Below, one piece after another: positions 17,791-26,127 of a DNA stretch of 64,000 nucleotides. The notes under the pieces were generated by a model, which saw only the letters and a program-made list of their open reading frames with translations, ran no database searches and had not been told where the DNA came from. Source of the stretch: Streptomyces specialis (GTDB lineage: Bacteria; Actinomycetota; Actinomycetes; Streptomycetales; Streptomycetaceae); assembly GCF_001493375.1 (NCBI RefSeq), contig NZ_LN929896.1:200299-264298 (forward strand), in the 5' to 3' direction. Made by a program: the position numbers and the translations under genes. Numbering within the stretch: the first letter of the stretch is position 1; the number at the start of each line of letters is the position of its first letter.

Positions 17791-18588
17791 ATGGCCATCG
17801 CCCTCGACAAGCCGGAACGTGAAGGCACCACCGACACCGCCGGATACGCGGTCCGCTTCGACCACGTGTCGAAGTCCTTCGGCCGTGCCGGCAAGCAGCA
17901 GCTCGTGCTGGACGACATCAGCCTCGACGTCGCGCCCGGGGAGTTCGTCACCCTGCTCGGCGCGTCGGGCTGCGGCAAGTCCACGCTGCTCAACCTGACC
18001 GCGGGGCTCGACGCGGCGTCCGCCGGGACCATCTCGGTTCCCGGCGGGCGCCCCGCCCTGATGTTCCAGGAGCACGCGCTGTTCCCGTGGCTGACCGCGG
18101 GCAAGAACGTCGAACTGGCCCTGCGGCTGCGCGGGGTCCCCAAGGCGCAGCGCCGTCCCGAGGCGGAGCGGCTGCTCAGCCTGGTCCGGCTCCAGGGCTC
18201 GTACGACAAGCGCGTCCACGAGCTGTCCGGCGGTATGCGGCAGCGCGTGGCGCTGGCCCGGGCGCTCGCCCAGGCCAGCCAGCTCCTGCTGATGGACGAG
18301 CCGTTCGCCGCGCTCGACGCCATCACCCGGGACGTGCTGCACGAGGAGCTGACGCGGATCTGGACGGAGACCGGCGTCTCCGTCCTGTTCGTCACGCACA
18401 ACGTGCGCGAGGCGGTGCGCCTGGCGCAGCGCGTCATCCTGCTGTCGTCCCGGCCGGGCCGGATCGCGCACGAGTGGCGCGTCGACATCGAGCAGCCGCG
18501 CCGTATCGAGGACGCCGCCGTCTCCGCGCTCTCCGTGGAGATCACCGAACGCCTCCGGGAGGAGATCCGCCGCCATGGGCAGCAGTGA
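17791..18588 (+). CDS. ssuB: Sulfonate ABC transporter ATP-binding protein
   Basis: The 265-residue ATPase has Walker A GASGCGKST (57-65), the Q-loop FQEHALFPW (92-100), signature LSGGMRQR (145-152), Walker B LLLMDE (165-170) and a switch histidine in FVTHN. The ATG at 17791 has an ideal GGAGGTGA ribosome site; a GTG at 17782 lies in that site and is rejected. It overlaps the permease gene by 14 bases. Confidence 0.94.
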   Translation: MAIALDKPEREGTTDTAGYAVRFDHVSKSFGRAGKQQLVLDDISLDVAPGEFVTLLGASGCGKSTLLNLTAGLDAASAGTISVPGGRPALMFQEHALFPWLTAGKNVELALRLRGVPKAQRRPEAERLLSLVRLQGSYDKRVHELSGGMRQRVALARALAQASQLLLMDEPFAALDAITRDVLHEELTRIWTETGVSVLFVTHNVREAVRLAQRVILLSSRPGRIAHEWRVDIEQPRRIEDAAVSALSVEITERLREEIRRHGQQ

Positions 18589-19471
18589 GACGACGACGAA
18601 GGACGAGCAGCCCGATCTCGCGGGTCTGGAGGCCGGGCTCGACGCGCTGGAGTCCGGCGGCGGCGACGAGCGGCCGAACGCCGGCCGGGTCCTGCTGACC
18701 AAGGTCCTGCCGCCGCTGGTCGCGGTGGCGCTGGTGCTGCTGGTCTGGCAGCTCGCGTACTGGGCCGACCTCCAGAAGGACTACCTGCTGCCCAGCCCCG
18801 GGGACGTCTGGGCCGAGTACGAGGAGATGTGGCGGGAGGGGACGCTTTTCGAGTTCATCTGGACCAGCGTCTCGCGCGGCATCCTCGGCTTCATGATCGC
18901 CGTCGCCATCGGCACGCCACTGGGCCTGCTGGTGGCCCGGGTGAAGCTGGTACGGGCCGCGATCGGGCCGATCCTGACCGGCCTCCAGTCGCTGCCGTCC
19001 ATCGCGTGGGTGCCGGCGGCCATCATCTGGTTCGGGCTGAACAACAGCGCGATCTACGCCGTGGTGCTGCTGGGCGCGGTGCCGTCCATCGCCAACGGGA
19101 TCGTGGCGGGCGTGGACCAGATCCCGCCGCTGTACCTGCGGGCCGGGCGGATGCTCGGTGCCCGGGGGCTGACCAGTGTGCGGCACGTGCTGCTCCCGGC
19201 CGCGCTGCCGGGCTACCTGGCGGGTCTGAAGCAGGGCTGGGCGTTCTCCTGGCGGTCGCTGATGGCGGCCGAGCTGATCGTCCAGTCGCCGAGTCTGGGC
19301 ACCGGGCTCGGGCAGTTGATGGAGACCTACCGGACGCTCCAGAACATGGCCGGTGTGCTCGGCACGATCATCCTGATCCTGATCGTGGGCGTCGCCATCG
19401 ACCTGCTGTTCTTCTCCCCGCTGGAGCGGCGCGTGCTGCGCAGCCGCGGCCTGCTGTCCCGGGTCTCGTGA
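18575..19471 (+). CDS. ssuC: Sulfonate ABC transporter permease
   Basis: The 298-residue inner-membrane protein has an N-terminal cytoplasmic extension rich in Glu/Asp (1-40), then about six membrane helices. The first is LLTKVLPPLVAVALVLLVW, and the coupling EAA-like loop is near the RAGRMLGARGL segment. It pairs with the preceding ATPase, with which it overlaps by 14 bases. Uptake of alkanesulfonates fits the operon and the nearby TauD-type dioxygenase. Confidence 0.93.
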   Translation: MGSSETTTKDEQPDLAGLEAGLDALESGGGDERPNAGRVLLTKVLPPLVAVALVLLVWQLAYWADLQKDYLLPSPGDVWAEYEEMWREGTLFEFIWTSVSRGILGFMIAVAIGTPLGLLVARVKLVRAAIGPILTGLQSLPSIAWVPAAIIWFGLNNSAIYAVVLLGAVPSIANGIVAGVDQIPPLYLRAGRMLGARGLTSVRHVLLPAALPGYLAGLKQGWAFSWRSLMAAELIVQSPSLGTGLGQLMETYRTLQNMAGVLGTIILILIVGVAIDLLFFSPLERRVLRSRGLLSRVS

Positions 19472-19493
19472 CAAGGGCCGTGGTCCGCCGCTC

Positions 19494-20267
19494 ATGATCC
19501 GGGTCCCACCGGGCTCCGCGCCCGTCCTGCTCGTCGTCGCCCACGGCAGCCGCGATCCGCGGCACGCGGCGACCGTGTCCGCGCTGACCACGCGGGTGCG
19601 GTCGCTCGCGCCGGGGCTGCGCGTGGTGACGGGATTTCTCGATTTCACCGTGCCCCGCGTGGACCAGGTCCTCGCGGGGCTCCACGCGCGCGGCACCCGC
19701 GAGGTGGTGGCCGTGCCGCTGCTGCTGAGCCGCGCCTTCCACGCCAGGACGGACATCCCCGCCGCCCTGGCGGAGAGCGCGGCGCGGCTGCCGGGCCTGC
19801 GTGTCCGGCAGGCCGATGGGCTGGGCCCCTCGCCGCTGGTGACGGCCGCGCTGGAACGGCGGCTGGCCGGCGCGGGGGTCGCGCCGGGCGACCGGGCCCG
19901 GACCGGCGTCGTGCTGGCGTCGGCCGGTTCCGGCGACCCGCGGGCGGTCGCCGCGTTCACGGATCTCGCGCGGGCGTGGCGGCGGTCGGCGGGCTGGTGC
20001 GCGGTGCGGCCCGCGTTCGCCTCGGCCGCCTCGCCCACGACGGCGGACGCCGTCCGCGCGCTGCGCGCGGACGGCGTCCGGAGGGTGGCGGTCGCGCCCT
20101 GTGTGATCGCGCCCGGCCGCCTGCCGGACCGCATCCTGGCGGGCGCCGAGGAGGCGCGGGCCGATGTCGTCGCCCCGGTCCTCGGTGACGCCCCGGAGCT
20201 GGCGCGGCTCCTGCTCCAGCGCTGGGCCCAGGCCCGGGGGCACCGGCCGGCCCTGCTCGCGGGCTGA
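19494..20267 (+). CDS. sirB: Sirohydrochlorin chelatase (CbiX/SirB family)
   Basis: The 257-residue protein contains two chelatase half-domains. Metal-binding H17 is in VVAHGSRDPRH, and a second histidine lies in LLLSRAFHARTD. The family inserts Fe(II) or Co(II) into sirohydrochlorin. As the last gene of the sulfite-reductase operon, it most likely supplies sirohaem for that enzyme. The start at 19494 is 22 bases after the permease stop. Confidence 0.88.
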   Translation: MIRVPPGSAPVLLVVAHGSRDPRHAATVSALTTRVRSLAPGLRVVTGFLDFTVPRVDQVLAGLHARGTREVVAVPLLLSRAFHARTDIPAALAESAARLPGLRVRQADGLGPSPLVTAALERRLAGAGVAPGDRARTGVVLASAGSGDPRAVAAFTDLARAWRRSAGWCAVRPAFASAASPTTADAVRALRADGVRRVAVAPCVIAPGRLPDRILAGAEEARADVVAPVLGDAPELARLLLQRWAQARGHRPALLAG

Positions 20268-20292
20268 CCGGCCGGCGCGGGGCCCGGGGTGA

Positions 20293-20799
20293 TCAGCCGG
20301 CCTGCGGCACGTACTTGTACCCGACGCGGCGCACGGTCACGATTCGCTCGCGGTAGCGCTCCCCCAGCTTGCGGCGCAGCCGCGCGATGTGGACGTCCAC
20401 CGTGCGCTGGTCGCCGACGGGGCCGTAACCCCAGATGGTGGCGACGAGTTGTTCCCGGCTGTAGACGCGGTGCGGGTGCCGCACCAGGTGGGCCAGCAGC
20501 TCGAACTCCAGGTAGGTCAGGCTCAGCGGCTCGCCGTCCACGACGGCGGACCGTTTGTCGGTGTCCACGACGATGCCGGGCTCCGGGGCGGCCGGGACCG
20601 GGACCGGGACCGGGGCGGGACCGGCCGCCGCGAGCAGCTCGGTGAGCCGGTCGGGCCGGGTCCCGGCCGGGGCGAGCACCAGGTAGCCGACGAGCGGCAC
20701 CGGGCTGTCCTGACCCCCCGCCGCGGGGGAGTCCGGGACGACCGTGACGGTCACATCGGAGAGTTCGCTCAGATCGGGGAGAGCGGTGAGATGCCGCAT
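20293..20799 (-). CDS. Winged-helix DNA-binding protein (OmpR-type effector without receiver)
   Basis: The 168-residue protein has a low-complexity middle (PVPVPVPAA) and a C-terminal OmpR/PhoB-type winged helix (about 80-165: LTYLEFELLAHLVRHP, YSREQLVATIWGY, RTVDVHIARLRRKLG, RRVGYKYVP). No receiver domain with a phosphorylatable aspartate is seen in its N-terminal 75 residues. It ends 25 bases from the convergent sirB gene and is 27 bases downstream of tauD on the same strand, so it is probably co-transcribed with tauD and may regulate sulfonate use. Orphan winged-helix proteins of this type are common in streptomycetes. Confidence 0.85.
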   Translation of the reverse strand: MRHLTALPDLSELSDVTVTVVPDSPAAGGQDSPVPLVGYLVLAPAGTRPDRLTELLAAAGPAPVPVPVPAAPEPGIVVDTDKRSAVVDGEPLSLTYLEFELLAHLVRHPHRVYSREQLVATIWGYGPVGDQRTVDVHIARLRRKLGERYRERIVTVRRVGYKYVPQAG

Positions 20800-20826
20800 G
20801 ATCGGCTTCCTTCCTCGGGGTAGGGG

Positions 20827-21726
20827 TCAGGCCGCCGCGGCGGGGGTGTAGTGCTCGGCTTCGTCGCCCTCGACGACACGGCTGTGGTTGCCGTCGACGC
20901 CGACGGGCGCGTCTCCGGCGACGGTCACGCGGTGCAGCAGTCGCGGCAGGTCGCCGTAGTCGTCGGGGGCGTAGTGCTGGGTGATGCGGTTGTCGAAGAG
21001 GACCAGGTCGCCCGGGGCCCAGTGCCACCGCACGACGTTCTCCGGGCGGGTCACGTATCCCTGGAGGATGCGCAGCAGATCGCGGGACTCGTCGGCGCCG
21101 AGGCCGATCAGGCGCTGGGCGAACCCGCCGATGAACAGGCCGCGTTCGCCGGTCTCCGGGTGCACGCGCACCACCGGGTGGGCGGTGCGGTACGTCCGGG
21201 AGACGGACTGCCCGCGGTGCTCGGCCGCCTTGGCGTTCCGCGGCTCGGCGTAGTCGTGGTCGTTGGTGTGCACGGCCCACAGCCGGTCGGCCAGCGCGCG
21301 CAGCGGCTCGGGCAGGTCGCGGTAGGCGGAACCGGCGTTGGCGATCAGGGTGTTGCCGCCGTAGGGCGGGACGACCAGGCTGCGCAGCGTGGTCGCCTTC
21401 GGCGGGGTGCGGACGAAGGTGACGTCGGTGTGCCAGTGGTTGGCGCGGATGCCCTCCTCGCCGTCGACGGGCAGGACGTGGGGCTTGCCCTCGGCCGACG
21501 GGACGGTGGGGTGGGCGGTGGTCAACTGGCCGAAGAGCGAGGCGAAACGGAGCTGGGCGGCGTCGTCGAGTGTCTGGCCTCGGAAGAAGAGCGCCTTGTG
21601 GTCGAGCAGCGCCGCGTTGATCTCGGAGACGACGGCGGAATCGAGATCGCGGGCGAGATCGACACCGAGGATCTCGGCGCCGATACGGCCGCCCGTCCTG
21701 CGGATGTCGAAGCCGGTGGTGGCCAT
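20827..21726 (-). CDS. tauD: TauD/TfdA-family Fe(II)/2-oxoglutarate dioxygenase
   Basis: The 299-residue enzyme probably releases sulfite from taurine, alkanesulfonates or alkyl sulfates. The iron triad is H99 and D101 (HWHTD) with H251 (TQHYA), and R266 binds 2-oxoglutarate. Length and spacing are as in TauD. The ATG at 21726 follows AAAGGCAT at moderate quality. A Cys-containing leader peptide precedes it on the same strand, so it belongs to the cysteine-responsive set. The exact sulfonate or sulfate ester is not visible from the sequence. Confidence 0.9.
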   Translation of the reverse strand: MATTGFDIRRTGGRIGAEILGVDLARDLDSAVVSEINAALLDHKALFFRGQTLDDAAQLRFASLFGQLTTAHPTVPSAEGKPHVLPVDGEEGIRANHWHTDVTFVRTPPKATTLRSLVVPPYGGNTLIANAGSAYRDLPEPLRALADRLWAVHTNDHDYAEPRNAKAAEHRGQSVSRTYRTAHPVVRVHPETGERGLFIGGFAQRLIGLGADESRDLLRILQGYVTRPENVVRWHWAPGDLVLFDNRITQHYAPDDYGDLPRLLHRVTVAGDAPVGVDGNHSRVVEGDEAEHYTPAAAA

Positions 21727-21915
21727 GCGGAGGATGCCTTTCGCAAAAACTGTCTTCTGTGCGGGGGCCGTTATCGCAACGGAGGTAGCCGAATTCGTCC
21801 CTCACGGCATGGGCATGGCATAACGCGGCCGGAACAATGCCGGAATCACGCGCGATGACCGGGTGAACCGGTGGGAGGGGAGGGAGAGAACGTCGGCTGG
21901 GCGCGGGCGCGGTGC

Positions 21916-21999
21916 TCAGCGACCGGTGGCACAGATGGCGCTGGCCTGCCGCCGAAGATCGACGTGCAGCCGCGCTACAAGAAAGGCAGCCTGACTCAC
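21916..21999 (-). CDS. Cys-containing leader peptide upstream of tauD
   Basis: A GTG-initiated 27-residue frame contains FLVARLHVDLRRQASAIC and ends four residues later. It shares the R-x-H-V-D-L-x-R-x-x-S-A-I-C core with the leader at 10,486. The Cys codon is near the 3' end, as expected for a peptide that senses Cys-tRNA charging. The gap to tauD is 189 bases. It diverges from another leader peptide beginning at 22,104. Confidence 0.82.
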   Translation of the reverse strand: MSQAAFLVARLHVDLRRQASAICATGR

Positions 22000-22103
22000 G
22001 ATAGGTGAGCATGCCAGCGAAGACCTGGGCGCGTCAAGGTATTTCCGCTGAGTGGTCCGGCGTGAATTTGACCTCGGCCGGGCGGCGCTGTCACTGTTGC
22101 GCC

Positions 22104-22193
22104 ATGCCGACCAGCAAGCGCTTCTTTTCACGATGGCACGTGGACCTCGTCCGCGTGGCCAGCGCGCTGTGTCGCAGCGGTCGTCGTTCCTAG
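22104..22193 (+). CDS. Cys-containing leader peptide upstream of cysteine dioxygenase
   Basis: This 29-residue frame from ATG 22104 contains FFSRWHVDLVRVASALC and a basic end (RSGRRS). It matches the same leader-peptide core as the peptides at 10,486 and 21,916. A TTGACC box at 22,068-22,073 and CACTGT at 22,092-22,097 place the likely transcription start at or beside the ATG. The cysteine dioxygenase start follows its stop by 80 bases. Confidence 0.83.
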   Translation: MPTSKRFFSRWHVDLVRVASALCRSGRRS

Positions 22194-22273
22194 ACGGCCG
22201 CGCCCGGTGTTCGCCGCGGGTGCGGGTCTTTCGCGTTCCCCACTTCCGCGTCTCACACCGTTTCCGAGGAATC

Positions 22274-22780
22274 ATGTCCGCGCTTTCCTCCGCGCTCCCC
22301 GCGCCCTTCGCGGCCTCCGTTGTCGCGACACCCTCCCGACTCGCCGAAACGGCACGCCGGTTCGCCGCGCACCCGCGCTCCTGGCGGCCCCATGTGCGCT
22401 TCACCCGGCCGGACCGCTGGTACCGGCGGCTGGAGCTGGCCGCCGACCACGAGGTGTGGCTGCTGTCCTGGCTGCCGGGGCAGGGCACCGAGATCCATGA
22501 CCACGGCGGCTCGTCGGGGGCGTTCCTCGTCGTCGACGGCACGCTGACCGAGCGCGCGTTCCCCGCCCCCGGGCGGCGGGGGACCGAACCCGTCCGGCAG
22601 TTGGACATGGGCGGGCTGCGCTCGTTCGGCCCCCGGTACATCCACGAGGTGCGCAACGAGGGCACGCGGCCGGCCGTCAGCATCCACGTCTACGGCCCGG
22701 CCCTCAGCAGCCAGTCGTTCTACCGCCGGGACGCGGACGGGGTGCTGACCCTCGACCGCACCGAGCCCATCACCCACTGA
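22274..22780 (+). CDS. Cysteine dioxygenase family protein
   Basis: The 168-residue cupin oxidises cysteine (or a related thiol) to the sulfinic acid using Fe(II) and O2. The iron ligands are H75, H77 (EIHDHGGSSGAF) and H124 (PRYIHEVRN); YGP follows near the C-terminus. It lacks the mammalian Cys-Tyr crosslink partner at the usual place, as bacterial enzymes often do. The ATG at 22274 has CGAGGA upstream. With its leader peptide and the rhodanese behind it, it makes a unit for breakdown of excess cysteine. Confidence 0.9.
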   Translation: MSALSSALPAPFAASVVATPSRLAETARRFAAHPRSWRPHVRFTRPDRWYRRLELAADHEVWLLSWLPGQGTEIHDHGGSSGAFLVVDGTLTERAFPAPGRRGTEPVRQLDMGGLRSFGPRYIHEVRNEGTRPAVSIHVYGPALSSQSFYRRDADGVLTLDRTEPITH

Positions 22781-22808
22781 CAGCCCACCGGCAGGGGAGG
22801 ATCCCGCC

Positions 22809-23195
22809 ATGACCATCGACGCCCATCTGGCCGCCGTCCGCGAGACGTTCGAACGGCTCGGCCCGCGGGAGGCGCACGCCGCCGTGCGGGAGGGAGCCGT
22901 TCTCGTGGACACCCGGCCCGCGTTCCAGCGCGACGCCTCCGGCACCGTCCCCGGCGCGCTGATCATCGAGCGCAACCACCTGGAGTGGCGCTGCGACCCG
23001 GCCAGCGGCGCCTCGGTCCCCGAGGCGACCGGCCGGGACGTGCGGTGGATCGTGTTCTGCGACGAGGGGTACGCCTCCTCCCTGGCCGCCGCCTCGCTGC
23101 GGGCCATCGGCCTGCCCCGCGCGACGGATCTGGACGGCGGCTTCCAGGCGTGGCGCCGCGCCGGACTGCCGGTGACCCCGCCGTCCGGCGCCTGA
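22809..23195 (+). CDS. Rhodanese-like sulfurtransferase
   Basis: The 128-residue single-domain rhodanese has the persulfide-forming C84 in FCDEGYASS, the VDTRPAFQRD entry loop and the DLDGGFQAWRRAGLPV end motif. It is transcribed 28 bases after cysteine dioxygenase and is probably co-translated. A role in persulfide or sulfite/thiosulfate handling downstream of cysteine oxidation is the likely job. Confidence 0.9.
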   Translation: MTIDAHLAAVRETFERLGPREAHAAVREGAVLVDTRPAFQRDASGTVPGALIIERNHLEWRCDPASGASVPEATGRDVRWIVFCDEGYASSLAAASLRAIGLPRATDLDGGFQAWRRAGLPVTPPSGA

Positions 23196-23219
23196 CACCG
23201 GGGGCTCTACGCTCCTGCC

Positions 23220-23657
23220 ATGGGAGCGGAACGCCTGCCGTTCTTCGTCTACGGCACCCTGCGCCCCGGGCAGGTCAACCACGCCTGGGCCCTGCGCGGC
23301 CGGACGGCGGCGGAGGAGCCGGCCCGGCTGCCGGGCGCCGTCCTCTACGACGGCCCCGGCTACCCGTACGCGATCCCCGCGCCCCGGGACGCCGGGACCA
23401 CCGGGATGCCCGCGGTCAGCGGTGAGCTGATCCATCCGCTGCCGGAGCACTACGACGAGGTGCTGGCGGTGCTGGACCGGCTGGGGGAGTACGCGCCGGG
23501 CGCGCCGGACAACGTCTACGAGCGCGTGGCCGTCGAGGTGCTGCGGGCGGCCGGCTCCACGGCCCGCGCCTGGGTGTCCCTGGCCGCCGAGCCGCTCGCC
23601 GCCCGCCTGCGCGCCTCGGGGACGGCGATCCCCGGCGGCGACTGGCTGCCCGTCTGA
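23220..23657 (+). CDS. Gamma-glutamylcyclotransferase-like (AIG2/GGCT fold) protein
   Basis: The 145-residue protein opens with the family signature FFVYGTLRPGQ (YGTLxxG), which binds the gamma-glutamyl group, and has the conserved LDRLGEY acidic residue about 75 residues later. It may act on gamma-glutamyl compounds, which would fit the thiol metabolism upstream, but this fold includes members of other activity. The ATG at 23220 is 24 bases after the rhodanese stop. Confidence 0.82.
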   Translation: MGAERLPFFVYGTLRPGQVNHAWALRGRTAAEEPARLPGAVLYDGPGYPYAIPAPRDAGTTGMPAVSGELIHPLPEHYDEVLAVLDRLGEYAPGAPDNVYERVAVEVLRAAGSTARAWVSLAAEPLAARLRASGTAIPGGDWLPV

Positions 23658-23671
23658 CGGTTCCGGCGCCG

Positions 23672-24670
23672 TCAGGCCAGGCGCGTCAGCAGCGCCGCCT
23701 CCTTCCCCGGGGGCAGGCCCACCGGGGAGCGCGTCGGGCGGGCCGGGATCGGCGTTCCGGACGACTTCACCCAGGCCCAGGTGTCGGCGACCGTCCCGGC
23801 CGCCGGGCGGCACCGCAGTCCCGCCGCCACGGCCCGGGAGACGTCGGACCGGTACATCGCGTCGTGGGGTTCGCCCGGCGGCATCCAGACGGGCAGCTCG
23901 GTCCAGGGCTCGATGCCCGCCGCGAGGACCTCCTCCGGCGCCGCCCAGCGGAGTTCGGCGCCGGAGCCGGTCACCCGGACGCAGAGGTCGAGGAGTTCGC
24001 CCATCGTGGTGTGGCCCGACGGGCTGACCAGGTCGTACGGCCCGGCCAGGCCGCGTCCGGCCGCGTCGAGGGTCCAGGCCGCCAGGTCGCGGACGTCGAT
24101 GTACTGGAGCGGCAGTCCGCGCGGGCCGGGCGCCAGGACGGGGCCGCCGCGCGCGATCCGGGCCAGCCACCACGGCAGCCGCCCGACGTCCTCGTGCGGG
24201 CCGAGGATGAGGCCGCAGCGGACCAGCAGCGCGCGGTCCTCGCCGAAGGCCGCGACGGCGGCCAGTTCGCCGCCGCGCTTGTCGCGGGCGTACTCCGTGG
24301 CTCCCGCGTCGGGCGACCCGTCCACGACCGGTCCGTCCTCGGCCAGGCCGGCGGGCATCGGCCACGCGTACACCGAGCGGCTGGAGATGTACGTGTAGTG
24401 GCGGGCCCGCCCGGCCAGCAGCGCCGCCGCGTCGCGGACGGCGGTCGGCGCGTGGCTCCAGGTGTCCACGACGAGATCCCACGTGTCCCCGGCCGCCGCG
24501 AGGGCCACCGGGCCGCCGTCCGCCAGGCGGTCACCGCGCAGCGCGGTCACGCCCGGCGGCGCCGGAACGCTGCCCCGGTTGAACGTGGTGACCGACCAGC
24601 CCCTGGCCAGGCCCTCTGCGACGATCGCGCGGCCGACGAAGGCCGTCCCTCCGAGCACCAGCAGTCTCAT
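23672..24670 (-). CDS. NAD(P)-dependent epimerase/dehydratase family (SDR) protein
   Basis: The 332-residue product has a Rossmann fold with GGTAFVGR near residue 8. The family pattern continues with DLVVDTWSHAP, YTYISSRSVY at the middle strand and a C-terminal substrate region (PEEVLAAGIEPWTELPVWMP). It resembles the streptomycete reductases annotated as NAD-dependent epimerases or mRNA-binding-like SDRs, with a serine/tyrosine pair in SSRSVY. The substrate is unknown. The ATG at 24670 starts directly at the nucleotide-binding strand. It is convergent with the GGCT gene (14-base gap). Confidence 0.85.
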   Translation of the reverse strand: MRLLVLGGTAFVGRAIVAEGLARGWSVTTFNRGSVPAPPGVTALRGDRLADGGPVALAAAGDTWDLVVDTWSHAPTAVRDAAALLAGRARHYTYISSRSVYAWPMPAGLAEDGPVVDGSPDAGATEYARDKRGGELAAVAAFGEDRALLVRCGLILGPHEDVGRLPWWLARIARGGPVLAPGPRGLPLQYIDVRDLAAWTLDAAGRGLAGPYDLVSPSGHTTMGELLDLCVRVTGSGAELRWAAPEEVLAAGIEPWTELPVWMPPGEPHDAMYRSDVSRAVAAGLRCRPAAGTVADTWAWVKSSGTPIPARPTRSPVGLPPGKEAALLTRLA

Positions 24671-24771
24671 GCCGCCAGCCTGACCGCCGGACGCGCCCCG
24701 GGGAAGGCGCCCCTGCTCTCGGCAGAATCGCGCGGAGCGAACGCGACCGCGGCCGGTCACCGGCCCTTACG

Positions 24772-26004
24772 TCACGAGACGGGGCGCGACTGCTCCCACG
24801 TCCACTCGAACTCCTCGCGGTACGTCTCGAACAGGCTCAGCTCGCCGTCGGCCGCCGGGTCGTCGCGCGCCACGATCTCCCGCCCGCCGCGGCGCAGCAC
24901 GAGCGCGGGCGTCTCCATGCCGCGGGCGCGCCGCCGGTAGGACTGGACGACGGCGACCCCGTCGGGGGCGTCGGCGTCCACGAAGTAGGCGCTGAAGCGC
25001 GGCGTCTCGTCGAAGACGTGGATCTCGAACGCCTCCGGGTCGCGGACCCGGCCGCGGACCCGGCGCACGTGCAGGATGCTCGTCTCCACGGACCGGCCCA
25101 GCTCGCCGCGTTTCAGGCCGAGTTCCCGTTCCCGGCGCCGCATCGCGCCGCTGGCCGGGTTGAGGAAGAGCAGCCGCACCCGGCAGCCGGTCTCGGCGAG
25201 CCGGACCAGCCGCCGGCCCGGGTAGTTCTGCACGAGGAGGCCGAGACCTATGCCGATCGCGTCCAGCCGCCCGGCGCCCGCGAACAGTTCCTCGGCGGGA
25301 AGCTGCCGCTGGAGGCGGACCCGGTCCGGGTGGACGCCCGCCACATCGGTGAACCGGTCCCCCACCAGCCGTTCCACGGCGTCGGCCGGCAGCCGTCCGG
25401 CGGTCGGCGGCGCCCCGGAGTCCAGCAGGCGCAGCAGCCGGGCGCAACCGCGCTCCGCCTGCTCCAGCACGGCCCGGCTCATGCCACGATTACGGCTGAC
25501 GGCGCTGCGGGCCACCTCCAGCTCGTCGAGCGTCAGCTCCACCTCGCGCCGGTTCTCCAAATACGGCGCGAAGCAGGGCCAGTGCTGCACCATGAGTTCA
25601 CGCAGTTGCGGAAGGGTCAGGAAGGCGAGCACCGTGTCATCGGCAGGATCGATCAGATGCCCCTTGCGGCGGCTGACCTCGCGGAGGGCCGCCGCCCGCT
25701 GCACCCACTCCTGCCCGGTCGGCCCCGCGGCGGCCGTCTCCCACTCGGCGCCGTGCACCGGCTCGTACACCGGGCGCAGCACGGCGGCCACCACGGACCG
25801 CAGCCGCTGCTCGACCAGGTTGAGCCAGACGTACGCGCGGCCGGCTCGTTCCACGCGGACGCGCACCTCGGACCAGTCCTCGGCGGACCACTCCAGGTCG
25901 GCGCCGCCGATCTCCATCGGGCGCGGCACGGGCGCCGCCCCGGCCTGGGCCTCCGCGGTATCGCCCCCGTTTCCCGAGGGCAGTTCCAGCCCGGAGGAGC
26001 TCAC
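24772..26004 (-). CDS. SAV2148-family HEPN-domain protein
   Basis: The 410-residue protein is a conserved streptomycete family of unknown function. It starts with an acidic tail, then WLNLVEQRLRSVVAAVLRP and FLTLPQLRELMVQHWPCF, and ends with YREEFEWTWEQSRPVS. The HEPN assignment is by recollection of the family; the C-terminal half (RLVRLAETGCRVRLLFLNP) resembles the phospholipase-D/HKD-like fold of RNA- or toxin-related proteins. The GTG at 26004 was chosen to match homologues I remember; a TTG at 26088 would add 28 poorly conserved residues. It is divergent from treY (124-base gap). Confidence 0.8.
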   Translation of the reverse strand: MSSSGLELPSGNGGDTAEAQAGAAPVPRPMEIGGADLEWSAEDWSEVRVRVERAGRAYVWLNLVEQRLRSVVAAVLRPVYEPVHGAEWETAAAGPTGQEWVQRAAALREVSRRKGHLIDPADDTVLAFLTLPQLRELMVQHWPCFAPYLENRREVELTLDELEVARSAVSRNRGMSRAVLEQAERGCARLLRLLDSGAPPTAGRLPADAVERLVGDRFTDVAGVHPDRVRLQRQLPAEELFAGAGRLDAIGIGLGLLVQNYPGRRLVRLAETGCRVRLLFLNPASGAMRRRERELGLKRGELGRSVETSILHVRRVRGRVRDPEAFEIHVFDETPRFSAYFVDADAPDGVAVVQSYRRRARGMETPALVLRRGGREIVARDDPAADGELSLFETYREEFEWTWEQSRPVS

Positions 26005-26127
26005 CGCCTGCACCGCCTTCCGCCCTGCCGATGGATCAAGGAAGCCTACTGCGGCAGCCCCCGCCCGTGCAGCACAGTCCGGAATCAACTGCGCTTGCCC
26101 CCGGGGCCGTCGGGGCAGAGGGTTCCC

